Part shown: piece after piece, positions 33,396 through 43,757 of the stretch
How positions within the stretch are numbered: the first letter of the stretch is position 1
Layout: every line of letters starts with the position of its first letter
NCBI GenBank assembly: GCA_013002885.1
Contig: JABDLS010000051.1
Span: 1-64,000, forward strand
Origin: Gemmatimonadota bacterium
GTDB lineage: Bacteria; Gemmatimonadota; Gemmatimonadetes; Longimicrobiales; Gaopeijiaceae
Reading direction: 5' to 3'
Length of the DNA: 64,000 bases
Notes under the pieces: model-generated
What the model saw: the letters and a program-made list of their open reading frames with translations, nothing else
What the model was told of the DNA's origin: nothing
The model's database searches: none
Translations under genes and position numbers: made by a program

Positions 33396-35837
33396 CTATT
33401 CCGAACGGAGCGCCTGCATCGGGTCCACCCGTGTGGCGCGACGGGCCGGGACGTACGACGCCGCCAACGCCACCAACGCCAGAACCGCCCCGACCGCCGC
33501 ATACGTGGTCGGATCCGTGGCGCTGACCTCGAAAAGGAGCTCCACCAGGAAGCGAGACAGCCCGATAGCGGCAAGTACGCCCACCACCAGAGCCCCGACG
33601 GCCAGGAGAGCTCCCTCGCGCAGGACCATCCCCAGGACCTGACGCTCTTCGGCGCCGAGGGCCATGCGAACGCCGAACTCCCGAGTCCGCTGACTCACGG
33701 CGAAGGCCAGCACGCCCAGGACACCGATGGCGGCAATGAAGAGGGCGAGGATCGCGAAAGCGGTGAAGAGAGCCGCGTTGAGGCGGTCTGCAGCGATATC
33801 CTCACGTCGCAGTTCGTTTAGGGTCGTGACGTTGTCCAGCGGTCGATCGGCCTGCATGCCGCGAACGATCTCCGTCACCCTCCGGGCGATGGGGCCCGCC
33901 TCTCCCGTCGTAGCGACGATGATGGCCGGCCCGGCACCCTGTTGGGCCGCCGGCAGGTAGAGGGTGTGAGCTCCGGAGAGCGAAAGGCCGTACTCCCGGG
34001 TGTTCGCGGCGACGCCGACGATGCGCGACCACGGGCCCCAATCGCCATTGAATTGCTGCTGGGCTATGCGCCCCCCGATGGGGTTCTCGTTGCCGAAGAT
34101 GTCCTGGGCCATTCGCTCGTTGATGATGACGACGCGCTCGCTGTCGGCGTCGTCGGTAGCTCGGAACGACCGGCCCTGGACCATGGGCACGCCCACCGTC
34201 TCGAAGTAGCTCTCGGACACCAGATTCACCTGCCCCATGGGCGATGCGACGCCGTCCTCGGCAACGCCCTCCACCCGGAAGGTCCTCTGGGTGAGGATCA
34301 CCGGCTGGAAGGGCGCCCTGCTGGCGTGGGCCACCGAACGGACCTCGGGGAAGCTCTCGATCTCCTCGATGACGCGGTCCATCAGCCTGAGGTTCTCGTC
34401 GCCCGGCATCCCCGTGGTGTTGGGAGACTGCATGGCGACGACGCTCTCGTACGCGATCCCCGTGTCCACCTCGGTGAGGTTGATGAGGCTACGGACCATG
34501 AGGCCGGCGCCGATGAGGAGGGTGAAGGACAGTGCGAGCTGGCTCACGACCAGCCCATGCTGCACGTGCTTTCTCGACAGCCCCACGGCGCCCCGGGCAC
34601 CCGCCGCCGCTCCTGCAGCGTTGCCCAGCCCCTGGAGCCCCGGGAGGGTCGGCGTCCACGCGAGCAGAACGGCAACGCCCACGGCGACCCCGATGGTGAA
34701 CAGCAGGACCGGGACATCGATGCCGATCTCGCCGGTGCGGACCGTGAAGCGATCGGCATACTGGACGAGGAGTTCGAGGCCGAAGACCGCGAGGCCAAGA
34801 CCCAGCGCCGCGCCCCCCAGCGAAAGGAGAAGGTTTTCGGTGAGGAGGTCCTGGCGTAGCCGGCGCTTCCCGGCACCGAGGGCGGCGCGAACGGTGAGCT
34901 CACGCTCCCTCCTCACGATTCGTGTGAGCGTCAGGTTGGCGACGTTGGCACACGCCAGGAGCAGAACGAGCCCCACGGTACCCATGAGTACAAGCAAGGT
35001 CGGTCGCGCCTCCCGGGTGAGTTCCTCCTGCCAGGGTGTCGCCCGGACGGTCATCTGGAGGTGGTCGGGATAGGCGGCCGGATACGATTCGTGCAGTGCT
35101 CGATTGAGCGACTCGAGCTCGGACTGGGCCGCTTGCACCGTCTGCCCCGGCCCGAGACGCGCGAAGACGTCCGTCATCCGGTGCGTCCGGTCGTCTTCCA
35201 TCGTGGCGCTCTGGTAGTGGGCGTTCGTCGCATAGTTGACGAAGAAGTCCTGCGTCCTGGTGCCGGTGTAATGCGTACCCGGCTCCAGGACCCCGATGAT
35301 GCGGGTCACCGTCGGCGACGAGAAAGCGTAGAGTCGGACGGTCGTTCCGATGACGTCCGGATCTGCGCCGAAGACCCGAGTCCAGTAGTTGTGGGTCAGG
35401 ACCATGACGGGCTCGGCCCCACGTCCGTCGTCGGCGGCGTTCATTGTCCGGCCGTATTGGGGCGTGAGGTCGAGGACGTCGAAGTAGTTCGCCGTGACCA
35501 AGCCACCGATGGCCCGGTGAGGCTCGTCGTCTCCCACGACGGTGAAGGTCCAGTCGCCGTACTCGACGAATTCGTCCATGGTCCTGGACTGCTCGCGATA
35601 GTCCTGGACCTCCTCGAACGAGAAGGAGACGTTGTCGAGGCCCGCCGCCAACGCCGGCTGCTGCACGTAGAGAATCCGATCTGCGTCCGGGTACGGCAGC
35701 GGTGCCAGCAGCACCCCGTGTATGACGCTGAAGATCGCGGTGTTGAGGCCGATACCGAGCCCCAGAGTGAGCACGAACGCGGCGGTGTAGCCCGGTGTGC
35801 GCAGAAGGCTGCGCAGCGTGATACGAAGGTTCTTCAT
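33396..35837 (-). CDS. ADOP/MacB-like permease without its own ATPase
   Basis: An 813-aa permease with duplicated MacB periplasmic and FtsX domains, as in the ADOP family described in Acidobacteria and related phyla. The N-terminus [36 protein letters not shown] is highly typical. FtsX-like helices recur at about 270-400 and at the end ([15 protein letters not shown]). No ABC ATPase lies next to it, so it would have to use one from elsewhere or act without one. The substrate is unknown. Confidence 0.9.
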   Translation of the reverse strand: MKNLRITLRSLLRTPGYTAAFVLTLGLGIGLNTAIFSVIHGVLLAPLPYPDADRILYVQQPALAAGLDNVSFSFEEVQDYREQSRTMDEFVEYGDWTFTVVGDDEPHRAIGGLVTANYFDVLDLTPQYGRTMNAADDGRGAEPVMVLTHNYWTRVFGADPDVIGTTVRLYAFSSPTVTRIIGVLEPGTHYTGTRTQDFFVNYATNAHYQSATMEDDRTHRMTDVFARLGPGQTVQAAQSELESLNRALHESYPAAYPDHLQMTVRATPWQEELTREARPTLLVLMGTVGLVLLLACANVANLTLTRIVRRERELTVRAALGAGKRRLRQDLLTENLLLSLGGAALGLGLAVFGLELLVQYADRFTVRTGEIGIDVPVLLFTIGVAVGVAVLLAWTPTLPGLQGLGNAAGAAAGARGAVGLSRKHVQHGLVVSQLALSFTLLIGAGLMVRSLINLTEVDTGIAYESVVAMQSPNTTGMPGDENLRLMDRVIEEIESFPEVRSVAHASRAPFQPVILTQRTFRVEGVAEDGVASPMGQVNLVSESYFETVGVPMVQGRSFRATDDADSERVVIINERMAQDIFGNENPIGGRIAQQQFNGDWGPWSRIVGVAANTREYGLSLSGAHTLYLPAAQQGAGPAIIVATTGEAGPIARRVTEIVRGMQADRPLDNVTTLNELRREDIAADRLNAALFTAFAILALFIAAIGVLGVLAFAVSQRTREFGVRMALGAEERQVLGMVLREGALLAVGALVVGVLAAIGLSRFLVELLFEVSATDPTTYAAVGAVLALVALAASYVPARRATRVDPMQALRSE

Positions 35838-35902
35838 CGTCGTCCCCTCCCTCAGAGTTCAGGCCGGAGCCCCTGCCCCGAGCCGCCGGCCGTGCCGGCC
35901 CC

Positions 35903-36883
35903 TCAACCTGCCTTGGTGAGGTACCGGTAGGATATCAGCTTGTACGCCAACTTCGCCACCACGAAGTCCGGCGCGGGCAACCCCGGCGTCGGAGCCAGCT
36001 CCACGATGTCGGCGGCGACCACGTCGCGTTCCTCGAAGACCCTTCGAAGGAAGCGCAGGGTCCTGTACCAGTCTCCGCCCCCCGGCTCCGGCGTCCCGGT
36101 GGACGGCACGATGGACGGGTCGAAGTAGTCGACGTCGAAGGTGAGGTAGACCTTGGGGCCCAGGGCCTCGAGGGCCTCCTCCATCCAACGGTCGTCTTCC
36201 CACATGTCGTCGGCCCAGATGAGCGTCGACGCCTTCGACGCCCGGGAAAGGTCGATCTCTTCCCGACTCACGCCACGGAGGCCCACACCGACGACGTCGG
36301 CCCGGTCGAGGACGCGGGCCATGGCCGAAGCGTGCGAGGCGGGCGTGCCCTCGTATTGGAGGCGAAGGTCGGCGTGAGCATCCATCTGAAGGACGCTCAA
36401 GCGCTCCCTTCCAAAGCGTTGGGCCTGGGCGAGGATGGCAGGGGACGAAACCGAGTGCTCTCCTCCGAGCATGAGGAGGAAGCCGTCTCCCAGAGCCTCC
36501 GCCACCCTGCCATAGGCCGCCTGGAGTTCGTCCATGGCCGGCGCCGCCCCCGCCCTCGTGAGTTCGAGGGCCGGAAGAGTGCGGATGTCGAGGGTGGCGC
36601 CCGGCTCGCAGTCGAGCTCCTGGTCGTAGAGTTCCACATACCGTGACGCCTGGATGATGGCGTCGGGACCCAGGCGAGTGCCTGCCCCCCATGAAGTGGT
36701 CGACTCATAGGGTACGGGCAGGACCGCGACGTCGGCCTCGTTCAGGGGGCCGTCGGTGCGATCGAGGCCAAGGAAGGCTCGGGGTAACTCCCAGGGCAGA
36801 TCCGCCAGGTCGTTGGGAACGCCTACCGGTGGCGCCGAGTCCCGGCCACGGCCAGGCGCGTCCGGATCCGGTCGGTTGGGCAT
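35903..36883 (-). CDS. agmatinase/arginase-family ureohydrolase
   Basis: A 326-aa binuclear manganese hydrolase. Metal-binding motifs are visible: GGEHSVS, MDAHADLR and FDVDYFDPS. Such enzymes cut guanidino groups from agmatine, arginine, formiminoglutamate or guanidinobutyrate, releasing urea in most cases. Substrate choice cannot be read from the sequence, though agmatinase is the commonest assignment for this form. It follows the Fur-family gene by 1 bp and likely belongs to the nrnA operon. Confidence 0.88.
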   Translation of the reverse strand: MPNRPDPDAPGRGRDSAPPVGVPNDLADLPWELPRAFLGLDRTDGPLNEADVAVLPVPYESTTSWGAGTRLGPDAIIQASRYVELYDQELDCEPGATLDIRTLPALELTRAGAAPAMDELQAAYGRVAEALGDGFLLMLGGEHSVSSPAILAQAQRFGRERLSVLQMDAHADLRLQYEGTPASHASAMARVLDRADVVGVGLRGVSREEIDLSRASKASTLIWADDMWEDDRWMEEALEALGPKVYLTFDVDYFDPSIVPSTGTPEPGGGDWYRTLRFLRRVFEERDVVAADIVELAPTPGLPAPDFVVAKLAYKLISYRYLTKAG

Positions 36884-36884
36884 G

Positions 36885-37406
36885 TCAGCGGACCGTCTCG
36901 ATAGGACAGATCAGCCCCTCGGTCGTGAGCTCCACCCCGGCCTCCTGACACGCCTTGCACAGGCCGTAGATCTCCAGGTTTCGTCTCACGGGCAGGAAGC
37001 CGTGTTCGTTCTTCACGCGGTTCTCGATCCGGTAGAGCTCGTTGCTCTCGAATTCGGTGACGGTCCCGCACTCCACGCAGATCATGTGCTCGTGGACAGG
37101 CCGCGCCGACAGGCGATGCTCGTAGCGTTTGAAGCCCTCACCGAAGTCGTGCTCGGCCACCAAGCGGCTCCGGACCAGGAGATCGAGAGTCCGGTAGATC
37201 GTCGCCTTCCCAATGCGCTCGCCACGGCCACGAAGGGCCCGCTCGATGTCGTCGACGGAGAGGTGTTCGTCCGAGGCGAAGAGGACCTCGGCAACCGCCT
37301 CGCGCTGCTGCGTAACCGGCAGACCCTGGTCGCGAAGGTAGCGGGCAAAGAGCCGCAGAAAGGGCGGTGTGCCCTGGTCCGCCGTCACATCTCGTGTCTG
37401 GCTCAC
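36885..37406 (-). CDS. Fur-family metal-responsive regulator
   Basis: A 173-aa DNA-binding regulator. The winged-helix domain has the recognition-helix motif GKATIYRTLDLLV. Metal-binding segments include RPVHEHMICVECGTVTEFE and CKAC, where two CxxC pairs probably bind structural zinc. Fur, Zur and PerR cannot be told apart with confidence. It overlaps the upstream unknown gene by 4 bp. Being embedded in an operon with a manganese-dependent ureohydrolase is suggestive but not proof of the sensed metal. Confidence 0.92.
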   Translation of the reverse strand: MSQTRDVTADQGTPPFLRLFARYLRDQGLPVTQQREAVAEVLFASDEHLSVDDIERALRGRGERIGKATIYRTLDLLVRSRLVAEHDFGEGFKRYEHRLSARPVHEHMICVECGTVTEFESNELYRIENRVKNEHGFLPVRRNLEIYGLCKACQEAGVELTTEGLICPIETVR

Positions 37407-37840
37407 GATTCGGGCGCTTCGATGAACACGTCGTCGAATTCCTCCATCAACTCCTCGAACTTCTGCGCCGAGGCCGAAATGTCCACCTCCCGCGCCTCCC
37501 CACCCTCTTCCGCCGCGCGCTGAACCACCCCCCGCATCACGGGTGGGAAACGATCCGGTGGCGCCTCGCCCTGGTCGGTCAGCGTCGGTTCGACGGTGAC
37601 ACCCTTCCCGGTATGCTCGGCCCGGTACGACACCGTGAGCATTCCGCGTCGATCTTCGTCGCCTTGAAACGTGCTCACGGCGACGAGGCCCTGCTCACGC
37701 CGACCGCGGCGAAAGGGCGGAAAGACCCATAGGCGGTCGATGTACTCCACGCCCACCTCTTCTCGGAGTCGGATGAGGATTCGAGGCAGCGCCTCCGGCA
37801 CGCCCGGATCCGAGTCCTTCCTCGTCGTCTGTCTCGTCAT
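37403..37840 (-). CDS. hypothetical protein between nrnA and fur-like gene
   Basis: A 145-aa soluble, acidic protein I do not recognise. It has a mixed alpha/beta look (YIDRLWVFPPFRRGRREQGLVAVSTFQGD) and an acidic helical C-terminus (KFEELMEEFDDVFIEAPES). It is very likely real because its ends overlap nrnA and the fur-like gene by 4 bp each. Confidence 0.75.
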   Translation of the reverse strand: MTRQTTRKDSDPGVPEALPRILIRLREEVGVEYIDRLWVFPPFRRGRREQGLVAVSTFQGDEDRRGMLTVSYRAEHTGKGVTVEPTLTDQGEAPPDRFPPVMRGVVQRAAEEGGEAREVDISASAQKFEELMEEFDDVFIEAPES

Positions 37841-38865
37841 GCCCCCTCCTCACGCGCCTTCGCAACCGCCGCACGTGCCTTCCCCAGCACAGTCTCCACC
37901 GCGCGGTCCATGGGGCCCGCGAGAACAGCGCCCGAGGCCTTCATGTGGCCACCGCCCTCGAAGTTGCGGGCCAGCTGGTTGACGTCCACCGGCCCGTTGG
38001 AACGGAAAGACACCTTGACGTCACCCGTGCTGGTGTCGCGGAAGAGCAGTCCCACCTCCGTCCCTTCGATGGAGCGGGGGATGTCCACGATGCCTTCCAG
38101 GTCCTCGGCGATAATGCCCAGCGCCTCGTACGGCTCCTTCGGAATGACCATCCAGGAGATCCCCGATTTCGGGTCGTGCTCGAGGGTCTCGAGAGCATGC
38201 TTGAGCAGCTCGTACTTTCGCAGTGGTGCACGGCCATAGATCCGGTCGTGCATCTCTTCCGGGTTGACCCCCAGGGTGATGACCTCCGAAGCCACCTGGT
38301 GACACTCCGCTGTCGAGTTGTCGAAACGAAAGCTCCCGGTATCGGTCATGATGGCCACGTAGATCCCATTGGCGATCCACTGTGACCAGGGGCCCTTCGC
38401 CGTGTGGACGACGTCGTATACCAACTCCCCCGTGGCGCAGGCGTCCGGATCGCGGAGCGAGATCCCACCGATGGCTTGGTCCCCCGGCTGGTGGTGGTCG
38501 ATGATCACCGTGGTCAGGTCACGGATCATGTCCTGGACTCGACCGATCCTGGGTACCTCGCCGGTATCGAGGACGATGGCCAGGTCGGCGCTGTCGCAGA
38601 GGTCTCGAGCCTTCCGCGACCCGGCATTGACGATCCAGTCCTCGTTCTCGACGAGGAAGCGCAGGTTCTTCGGGAAGGTGGTCGGGTTGACGATCCACGC
38701 TTCGGCGCCGTTGGACCGCATCCACGAGGCGATGGCCGCCTGGGAGCCGGCGCCGTCGCCGTCAGCATTGAGGTGCGTGGTGAGAACCGCCCGGCGGGAG
38801 GCGAGGAGGGCGTTCTTCACTTCGTTGACCGCCGCCGCACGGTGAGCAGGCGTCCGGTAGCTCAA
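37837..38865 (-). CDS. nrnA: NrnA-type DHH oligoribonuclease / pAp phosphatase
   Basis: A 342-aa DHH/DHHA1 enzyme that degrades very short RNAs and may remove phosphate from pAp. Motifs seen are TTHLNADGDGAGSQ (metal-binding aspartates), VLDTGE, IIDHHQPGD (DHH), MTDTGSFRFDNS and the DHHA1 glycine loop GGGHMKASG. It is the first gene of a tight operon with the unknown protein, the Fur-like regulator and the ureohydrolase. Confidence 0.94.
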   Translation of the reverse strand: MSYRTPAHRAAAVNEVKNALLASRRAVLTTHLNADGDGAGSQAAIASWMRSNGAEAWIVNPTTFPKNLRFLVENEDWIVNAGSRKARDLCDSADLAIVLDTGEVPRIGRVQDMIRDLTTVIIDHHQPGDQAIGGISLRDPDACATGELVYDVVHTAKGPWSQWIANGIYVAIMTDTGSFRFDNSTAECHQVASEVITLGVNPEEMHDRIYGRAPLRKYELLKHALETLEHDPKSGISWMVIPKEPYEALGIIAEDLEGIVDIPRSIEGTEVGLLFRDTSTGDVKVSFRSNGPVDVNQLARNFEGGGHMKASGAVLAGPMDRAVETVLGKARAAVAKAREEGA

Positions 38866-38959
38866 AGAGGATCCTGACCCTGGAGATGGTGGAAGGGGGT
38901 CGCGCAGCGGCGACCTCGGCCAAAGCTACCAAAGGCCATGGGGGGGACGCCACCGCCCC

Positions 38960-40213
38960 TCACGGGAGCTTCTTTCGAACCTTCGCCCACGTGGAAGCGA
39001 GGTGCACGAGCCGGGACGATTCCCGACCGCCGGTACGTCCCTGGGCCAGCGCCGCCCGAAGGGCGTCGGGCCGATTGGGGTGAGCCGGCAGCGTGACGAA
39101 GGCGTTGCCGATCTCCCCCACGGTGTGGGCATCGGATCCAGCGCCCCGGAGTTTGTCGTGGCGCAGAGCCAGGTCCAGGGCGTCATCGTTCATCCTTCTT
39201 GCGTGAAGCCGGGCGTTGAAGACCTCGACCACGTCACAAAGGGGTGCGAGACGGTCTGCGTAGGCACCGCCCCCGCCTTTGCCGGCGGCATACGGATGCG
39301 GCAGGTACGGGATTCCACCCTGCTCGCGGATCCTCTCGATGGTCTCCTCGGCCGGCGTTCCCCTGGGAATCTCCTCGGACAGGTACAGGCCGATGACGTC
39401 GATGCCCTCGGCCGTCTTCACCTCCTCACCCGGGATGATGTGCTCCGGGTGCGCTTCGGCCATGCGCAGGGCCACATGCACCCGATCATGATCCGTGATG
39501 GCGATGCGGCCGTAGCCCAGTTCCAGTGCCCGCGCCAAGACGGCCTCCGGGTCCGAGAGGCAGTCCCTCGACCCTTCGGTGTGGAGGTGCATGTCGAGGG
39601 TGAGGCTCGACTCCCCCGCCTTCGCCCTGAGCTCGGCGAGTACCCGGTCGGCAAGCAGCTCGAGATCGGGGAGGGTCGTCACATTGTCGATGACGTGGTC
39701 GCTCCGCCCTCGCTTCTCTGAAGGGTCCATTTGGGCGTCGGCGATCCGCCGAGCCTCGTCCGGAGCCAATCCCCTGTCACGCACCATTCGCCCGACACGG
39801 ACCTCCGTGGGGGCGTCGACGAGGACCACGACGTCGAAGTCGCCTTCGCGGCCGGTCTCGAAGAGGAGTGGAATCTCGGAAACCGCCAGCGAGGCACCAG
39901 CCGCCCGTTGCTCATGGAGCCAGGCCTCCCGGAGCCGCCAGACGGCAGGATGGACGATCTCCTCCAGGCGCCGGCGGGCCTCGGGGTCGTCGAAGACCCG
40001 CTCGCGCATCCGAGCCCGGTCCAGCGATCCGTCCGACGCGAGAACGTCCGGCCCGAAGACCTCCACGACCCGCTCCAGACCGGGTGAGCCCGGGGCCACC
40101 GCGTCCCGAGCCAGCTGGTCGGCAGAGACCACCGGCACGCCCAGCGTGCGCCAACGGTCCGCGACGGCGGATTTGCCCGATGCGACGTTCCCCGTGAGGG
40201 CCACATTGAGCAT
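38960..40213 (-). CDS. coaE: dephospho-CoA kinase fused to PHP-domain phosphoesterase
   Basis: A 417-aa protein. Residues 1 to about 200 are dephospho-CoA kinase, which makes CoA: the P-loop is ALTGNVASGKSAVADRW, followed by SADQLARDAV and SEIPLLFETG. In the same uninterrupted frame, residues about 208-417 form a PHP domain with LDMHLHTEGSRD, ITDHDRVHVALRMA, PGEEVKTAEGIDVIGLYL, HPYAAG and GSDAHTVGE. No stop codon separates the two. The ATG at 40213 overlaps the DedA stop by one base; the track start at 40750 is an extension through DedA. The PHP substrate is unknown. Confidence 0.88.
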   Translation of the reverse strand: MLNVALTGNVASGKSAVADRWRTLGVPVVSADQLARDAVAPGSPGLERVVEVFGPDVLASDGSLDRARMRERVFDDPEARRRLEEIVHPAVWRLREAWLHEQRAAGASLAVSEIPLLFETGREGDFDVVVLVDAPTEVRVGRMVRDRGLAPDEARRIADAQMDPSEKRGRSDHVIDNVTTLPDLELLADRVLAELRAKAGESSLTLDMHLHTEGSRDCLSDPEAVLARALELGYGRIAITDHDRVHVALRMAEAHPEHIIPGEEVKTAEGIDVIGLYLSEEIPRGTPAEETIERIREQGGIPYLPHPYAAGKGGGGAYADRLAPLCDVVEVFNARLHARRMNDDALDLALRHDKLRGAGSDAHTVGEIGNAFVTLPAHPNRPDALRAALAQGRTGGRESSRLVHLASTWAKVRKKLP

Positions 40214-40830
40214 CAGCTCGTCTCCTCGACCGCTTGGCGACTCCGTCGTCGTACCACCCATAGGGCAACGGCCGCTACCGCGACGAAGGCGACGGCTCCA
40301 CCCACGCCGAAGATCTGGGACGCCACCTCCCACCCCTCCCGACCGGCGAATCCGATGGACACGTAGATGGCCGTCCAGCCGAGGACTCCGATGATCTCGT
40401 AGGTGAGGTAGCGGTGGTAGCTGATGCCGCTCATTCCTGCGGCCATGGGCATCACCGTCCTCACGAACGAAATGAGTCGGGCCACGGTCACCGAGTAGAA
40501 CGGATGGCGACCGAAGAGGTCCTGCACCGCGTACCCGCGATCCCCGAGTAGGCGGCGCCACCGCCCACCGTCCCTCAGCACGTGCTCGCCCGAGCGACGC
40601 CCGATCCAGTAGCCGACGCTGTCCCCAACGAATCCACCGCAGGCGGCGGCAACGATGAACGGTGCGAGCGGCGTTCCGGCCTCGAGAGCCAGGATCGTCG
40701 ATACCGAGGTGGCCACGCCGGACGGCACCACCAGCCCGGTGACGAAGCACGTCTCGAGGACCGCCATGGCGAAGAGGAGCCAGGGGCCGTGGACCGCGAG
40801 CTGGTCGAAGAGGAGGGAGACCATGTCCAC
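40213..40830 (-). CDS. DedA-family membrane protein
   Basis: A 205-aa multi-pass protein of the DedA/SNARE-associated family, linked to lipid scrambling and envelope homeostasis. Characteristic segments are LETCFVTGLVVPSG, GGFVGDSVGYWIGRRSGEH, VARLISFVRTVMPMAAGMSG and ISYHRYLTYEIIGVLGW. It ends in basic residues (VRRRSRQAVEETS). It sits 3 bp after the small pseudopilin-like gene. Confidence 0.92.
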   Translation of the reverse strand: MDMVSLLFDQLAVHGPWLLFAMAVLETCFVTGLVVPSGVATSVSTILALEAGTPLAPFIVAAACGGFVGDSVGYWIGRRSGEHVLRDGGRWRRLLGDRGYAVQDLFGRHPFYSVTVARLISFVRTVMPMAAGMSGISYHRYLTYEIIGVLGWTAIYVSIGFAGREGWEVASQIFGVGGAVAFVAVAAVALWVVRRRSRQAVEETS

Positions 40831-40833
40831 GAC

Positions 40834-41205
40834 TCAGCCCCGGGGTGCCGCAATACGGAAGTCGTCCGGCGTCGCCCTGATCTTGTCCTGGCCCAACGAG
40901 ACCACCCAGACCGAATCCCTGGATGTCTCCAGTTGATACACACTGCCCCAGGGGTCTCGCTTGATCTCATCACCGGAGTACCGGTAGTCCAGCCAGTCCA
41001 GCCACCGGGCCCCCGACGGCATCTCTCCGGTCAGCCGTTCGTGCTCCACGACGTTTCGGGCCACCTGCCGCATCTCTTCTTCGGTACTCCACCTCTTCAC
41101 CGGAACTACCACGGGTTCGGCAAGATCGAGGAGTATGGCCCGCGTCTCCGGGAAGTAGTACCAGACCGCGACGCAGAGAACGAAGAGCAGGAATAGCCTA
41201 CGCAT
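40834..41205 (-). CDS. small membrane-anchored protein with type II pseudopilin G-like C-terminal region
   Basis: A 123-aa protein with one N-terminal transmembrane helix (LFLLFVLCVAVWYYF) and no prepilin cleavage motif. The C-terminal stretch DPWGSVYQLETSRDSVWVVSLGQDKI resembles the calcium-loop end of T2SS major pseudopilins (DPWGxxY...SxGxDG). It looks like a free-standing relative of that domain. No other secretion genes are nearby. It overlaps the upstream small gene by 8 bp. Confidence 0.65.
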   Translation of the reverse strand: MRRLFLLFVLCVAVWYYFPETRAILLDLAEPVVVPVKRWSTEEEMRQVARNVVEHERLTGEMPSGARWLDWLDYRYSGDEIKRDPWGSVYQLETSRDSVWVVSLGQDKIRATPDDFRIAAPRG

Positions 41206-41485
41206 GTCGGCGGTCGGTCATCTCGCGCCGCATCCTGGCGGACCAGACGATGTACCGTTCGAACTCGTCGATGGAGGGCTGCCCATCAGGGTCTCCGTAC
41301 GCCGTCTCCAGCCGCCAACGGAGGTACGAACGGGGAGGCAGGGGGAGGAAGGGCGCTCGCCGGTACCAGTGCCGAGCCCGGAATGCCCAGGCGGCACGTA
41401 AGAGGTAAGGAATCATCCGCGGTCGGCGGACAGCCATTCCGGCGATCTTCGCGTACAGCTTTACCCACTCCTTCGGACCGAACAA
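41198..41485 (-). CDS. hypothetical small basic protein
   Basis: A 95-aa protein, rich in Arg, Trp and Tyr, that I do not recognise (for example [25 protein letters not shown]). The start is a TTG at 41485 with a perfect AAGGAGGT ribosome site 13 nt upstream, a longer spacing than usual. Coupling to the next gene by overlap supports that it is translated. Confidence 0.6.
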   Translation of the reverse strand: MFGPKEWVKLYAKIAGMAVRRPRMIPYLLRAAWAFRARHWYRRAPFLPLPPRSYLRWRLETAYGDPDGQPSIDEFERYIVWSARMRREMTDRRHA

Positions 41486-41587
41486 CCCCGCGGGGAGTAC
41501 CTCCTTCCCCTATCGCTTAACCCGCGGAAACATAACGATTCCAAGGGTTTCCGACGCGTTTTTCCACGGCCCCCTCCTCGCGAAAGC

Positions 41588-43717
41588 ATGCCGAACCGAC
41601 TGGCACGGGAAACGAGTCCCTACCTCCGACAACACGCGGACAACCCCGTGGAATGGTATCCGTGGGGCGACGAGGCCCTCCACCGAGCCAGTGAAGAGGA
41701 CCGCCCGATCCTCCTTTCCGTGGGGTACTCGTCTTGTCACTGGTGCCACGTCATGGAGCACGAGTCCTTCGAGGACGACGAGACCGCGGCGCTCATGAAT
41801 CGCCACTTCGTCAACATCAAGGTCGACCGCGAGGAGCGCCCCGACATCGACCAGATCTACATGAAGGCCGTGCAGGCCATGACCGGGCGCGGCGGCTGGC
41901 CGATGACCGTGTTCCTCCGGCCCGACGGTGCCCCGTTCTTCGGCGGCACCTACTATCCCCCGGAGCCCCGCCCGGGAATGCCGTCATTCCGCCAGATACT
42001 GACGGCCGTAGCGGAGGCCTGGCGGGAGCGACGGGAGCAGGTGGACGAGGGGACGGCGCGTCTCGTAGAGGCACTTGTAAGGTCGGCGACTGCGGGCAGC
42101 CCGAGAAGGGTGGGGCACGCCCTGGTGGAGCGGGCCTGCCGCGTCCTCGCCGACCAGTACGACCCGGTTTACGGCGGCTTCGGCGCTGCGCCCAAGTTCC
42201 CTCAGCCGGTGACCCTCGAGCTCCTCCTGCGCCAGCACCTCCGCACGGGTGAGCCAGCGCCCCTGGAGATGGCCGTCCACACCCTTCGGCAGATGGCGGC
42301 CGGCGGGTTGAGGGATCACCTGGGTGGCGGCTTTCATCGCTACTCCGTCGACCGCCGATGGCTGGTACCCCACTTCGAGAAGATGCTCTACGACAACGCC
42401 CTTCTCGCGACCGCTTACCTCGATGCTCATCGGGTCACAGGAGACGACGACCTCCGGGACGTGGCGGTGGAAACGCTGGAATACCTCGCGGCGGACATGC
42501 TCGACGAGGCCGGTGGCTTCTACTCTGCGCGAGACGCGGACTCGGAAGGCGAAGAAGGCATCTTCTACGTGTGGACGCCCGACGAGGTGAGGAGGATCCT
42601 CGGAGCCGCGGACGCAGATCTGTTCATGCAGGCTTACGGTGTCTCCGAAGACGGCAACTTCGAAGGGAGGAACATACTCTACCTTCCGAGACCGCTGGAG
42701 ACGGTGGCTGTCGCCGCAGGAGTCGAGCCCGCTGAGCTGGCCCGGCGTATGACCGCTGCCCGAAGGCTGATGCTGGATGAGCGTTCCAATCGGGAAGAGC
42801 CTTTTCGAGACGAGAAGATCCTCGTCTCGTGGAACGGGCTGGCCCTGCGGGCTTTCGCCGAGGCTGGAGCCACCCTCGGTCGCGACGACTTCGTGGCCCT
42901 GGCGGTGCGGGGGGGTGACTTCCTCTGGGATGAGCTCCGCGACGGCGACCGACTCCTCCATGTGTGGACTGCAGGCGAAGCGAAGATCCCTGCATTCCTC
43001 GACGATCATGGAGCTCTGGGCAACGCCTTCCTCGGCATCCATGCCGCGACGCTGGATGGCCGTTGGCTCGATCGCGCCCGCCGGCTCGCCGACGAAATCC
43101 TCAACCGCTTCTACGACCCCGAGACAGGTCTCCTGTACGACACCCCCGAGGACGGGGAGCGACTGATCGTCCGGCCGCGGGACCCCACCGACTCCGCCAC
43201 GCCTTCAGGCGTGTCATTGGCTGCGGAGCTCTTCGCACGCCTGGGCCGCCTCCTGGACGTCGACCGCTACTCGGAGGCAGCACGCGCGGCCGTCGACGCC
43301 GAAGCCGACCTTCTCGAACGAGCGGGCCCAGCCTTCGGGCGCCTCCTCTCCGTAGCCGACCGTCTCGATGCCCAGCCCTTCGAGGTCGCCATCGTAGGGC
43401 GTGTGGCCGAACCGGCCGAATCCGCTGACCCGGCCCTGGTCCACGGCCCGGCATCACCATTCCGAGGTCCCGGGCTGGACGAAAAGACCAGGCAGCTGGT
43501 ACGGACTGCACATGCGGAGCCCCTGCGAAATGTCGTCATTGCCGGCGCGGTGGCATCGCAGGCGTCCCCGTCGACCCCTCTCCTCGAAGGGCGGAGCCTC
43601 GTCGACGGGGCACCGGCCGCCTACGTCTGCAGGGATTACAGTTGCAGTCTTCCCGCGACCACTCCCCAGGGCTTGGCGGAGCAGCTCTCGTCGCTGCGCG
43701 ACGAGCCCCGGGAGTAG
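41588..43717 (+). CDS. thioredoxin-domain YyaL/SPATA20-family protein
   Basis: A 709-aa protein. The N-terminal thioredoxin-like domain contains [17 protein letters not shown] and [25 protein letters not shown], the family signature. The rest is an (alpha/alpha)6 barrel like N-acylglucosamine epimerases, with [27 protein letters not shown]. The family is widespread, and its biochemical role is unsettled. It is the first gene on the plus strand after a divergent gap and is followed by the E1 gene. Confidence 0.92.
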   Translation: MPNRLARETSPYLRQHADNPVEWYPWGDEALHRASEEDRPILLSVGYSSCHWCHVMEHESFEDDETAALMNRHFVNIKVDREERPDIDQIYMKAVQAMTGRGGWPMTVFLRPDGAPFFGGTYYPPEPRPGMPSFRQILTAVAEAWRERREQVDEGTARLVEALVRSATAGSPRRVGHALVERACRVLADQYDPVYGGFGAAPKFPQPVTLELLLRQHLRTGEPAPLEMAVHTLRQMAAGGLRDHLGGGFHRYSVDRRWLVPHFEKMLYDNALLATAYLDAHRVTGDDDLRDVAVETLEYLAADMLDEAGGFYSARDADSEGEEGIFYVWTPDEVRRILGAADADLFMQAYGVSEDGNFEGRNILYLPRPLETVAVAAGVEPAELARRMTAARRLMLDERSNREEPFRDEKILVSWNGLALRAFAEAGATLGRDDFVALAVRGGDFLWDELRDGDRLLHVWTAGEAKIPAFLDDHGALGNAFLGIHAATLDGRWLDRARRLADEILNRFYDPETGLLYDTPEDGERLIVRPRDPTDSATPSGVSLAAELFARLGRLLDVDRYSEAARAAVDAEADLLERAGPAFGRLLSVADRLDAQPFEVAIVGRVAEPAESADPALVHGPASPFRGPGLDEKTRQLVRTAHAEPLRNVVIAGAVASQASPSTPLLEGRSLVDGAPAAYVCRDYSCSLPATTPQGLAEQLSSLRDEPRE

Positions 43718-43757
43718 ACACGACTCTTCGTCCTGATGGGGAGTTGGGTATCTTTAA

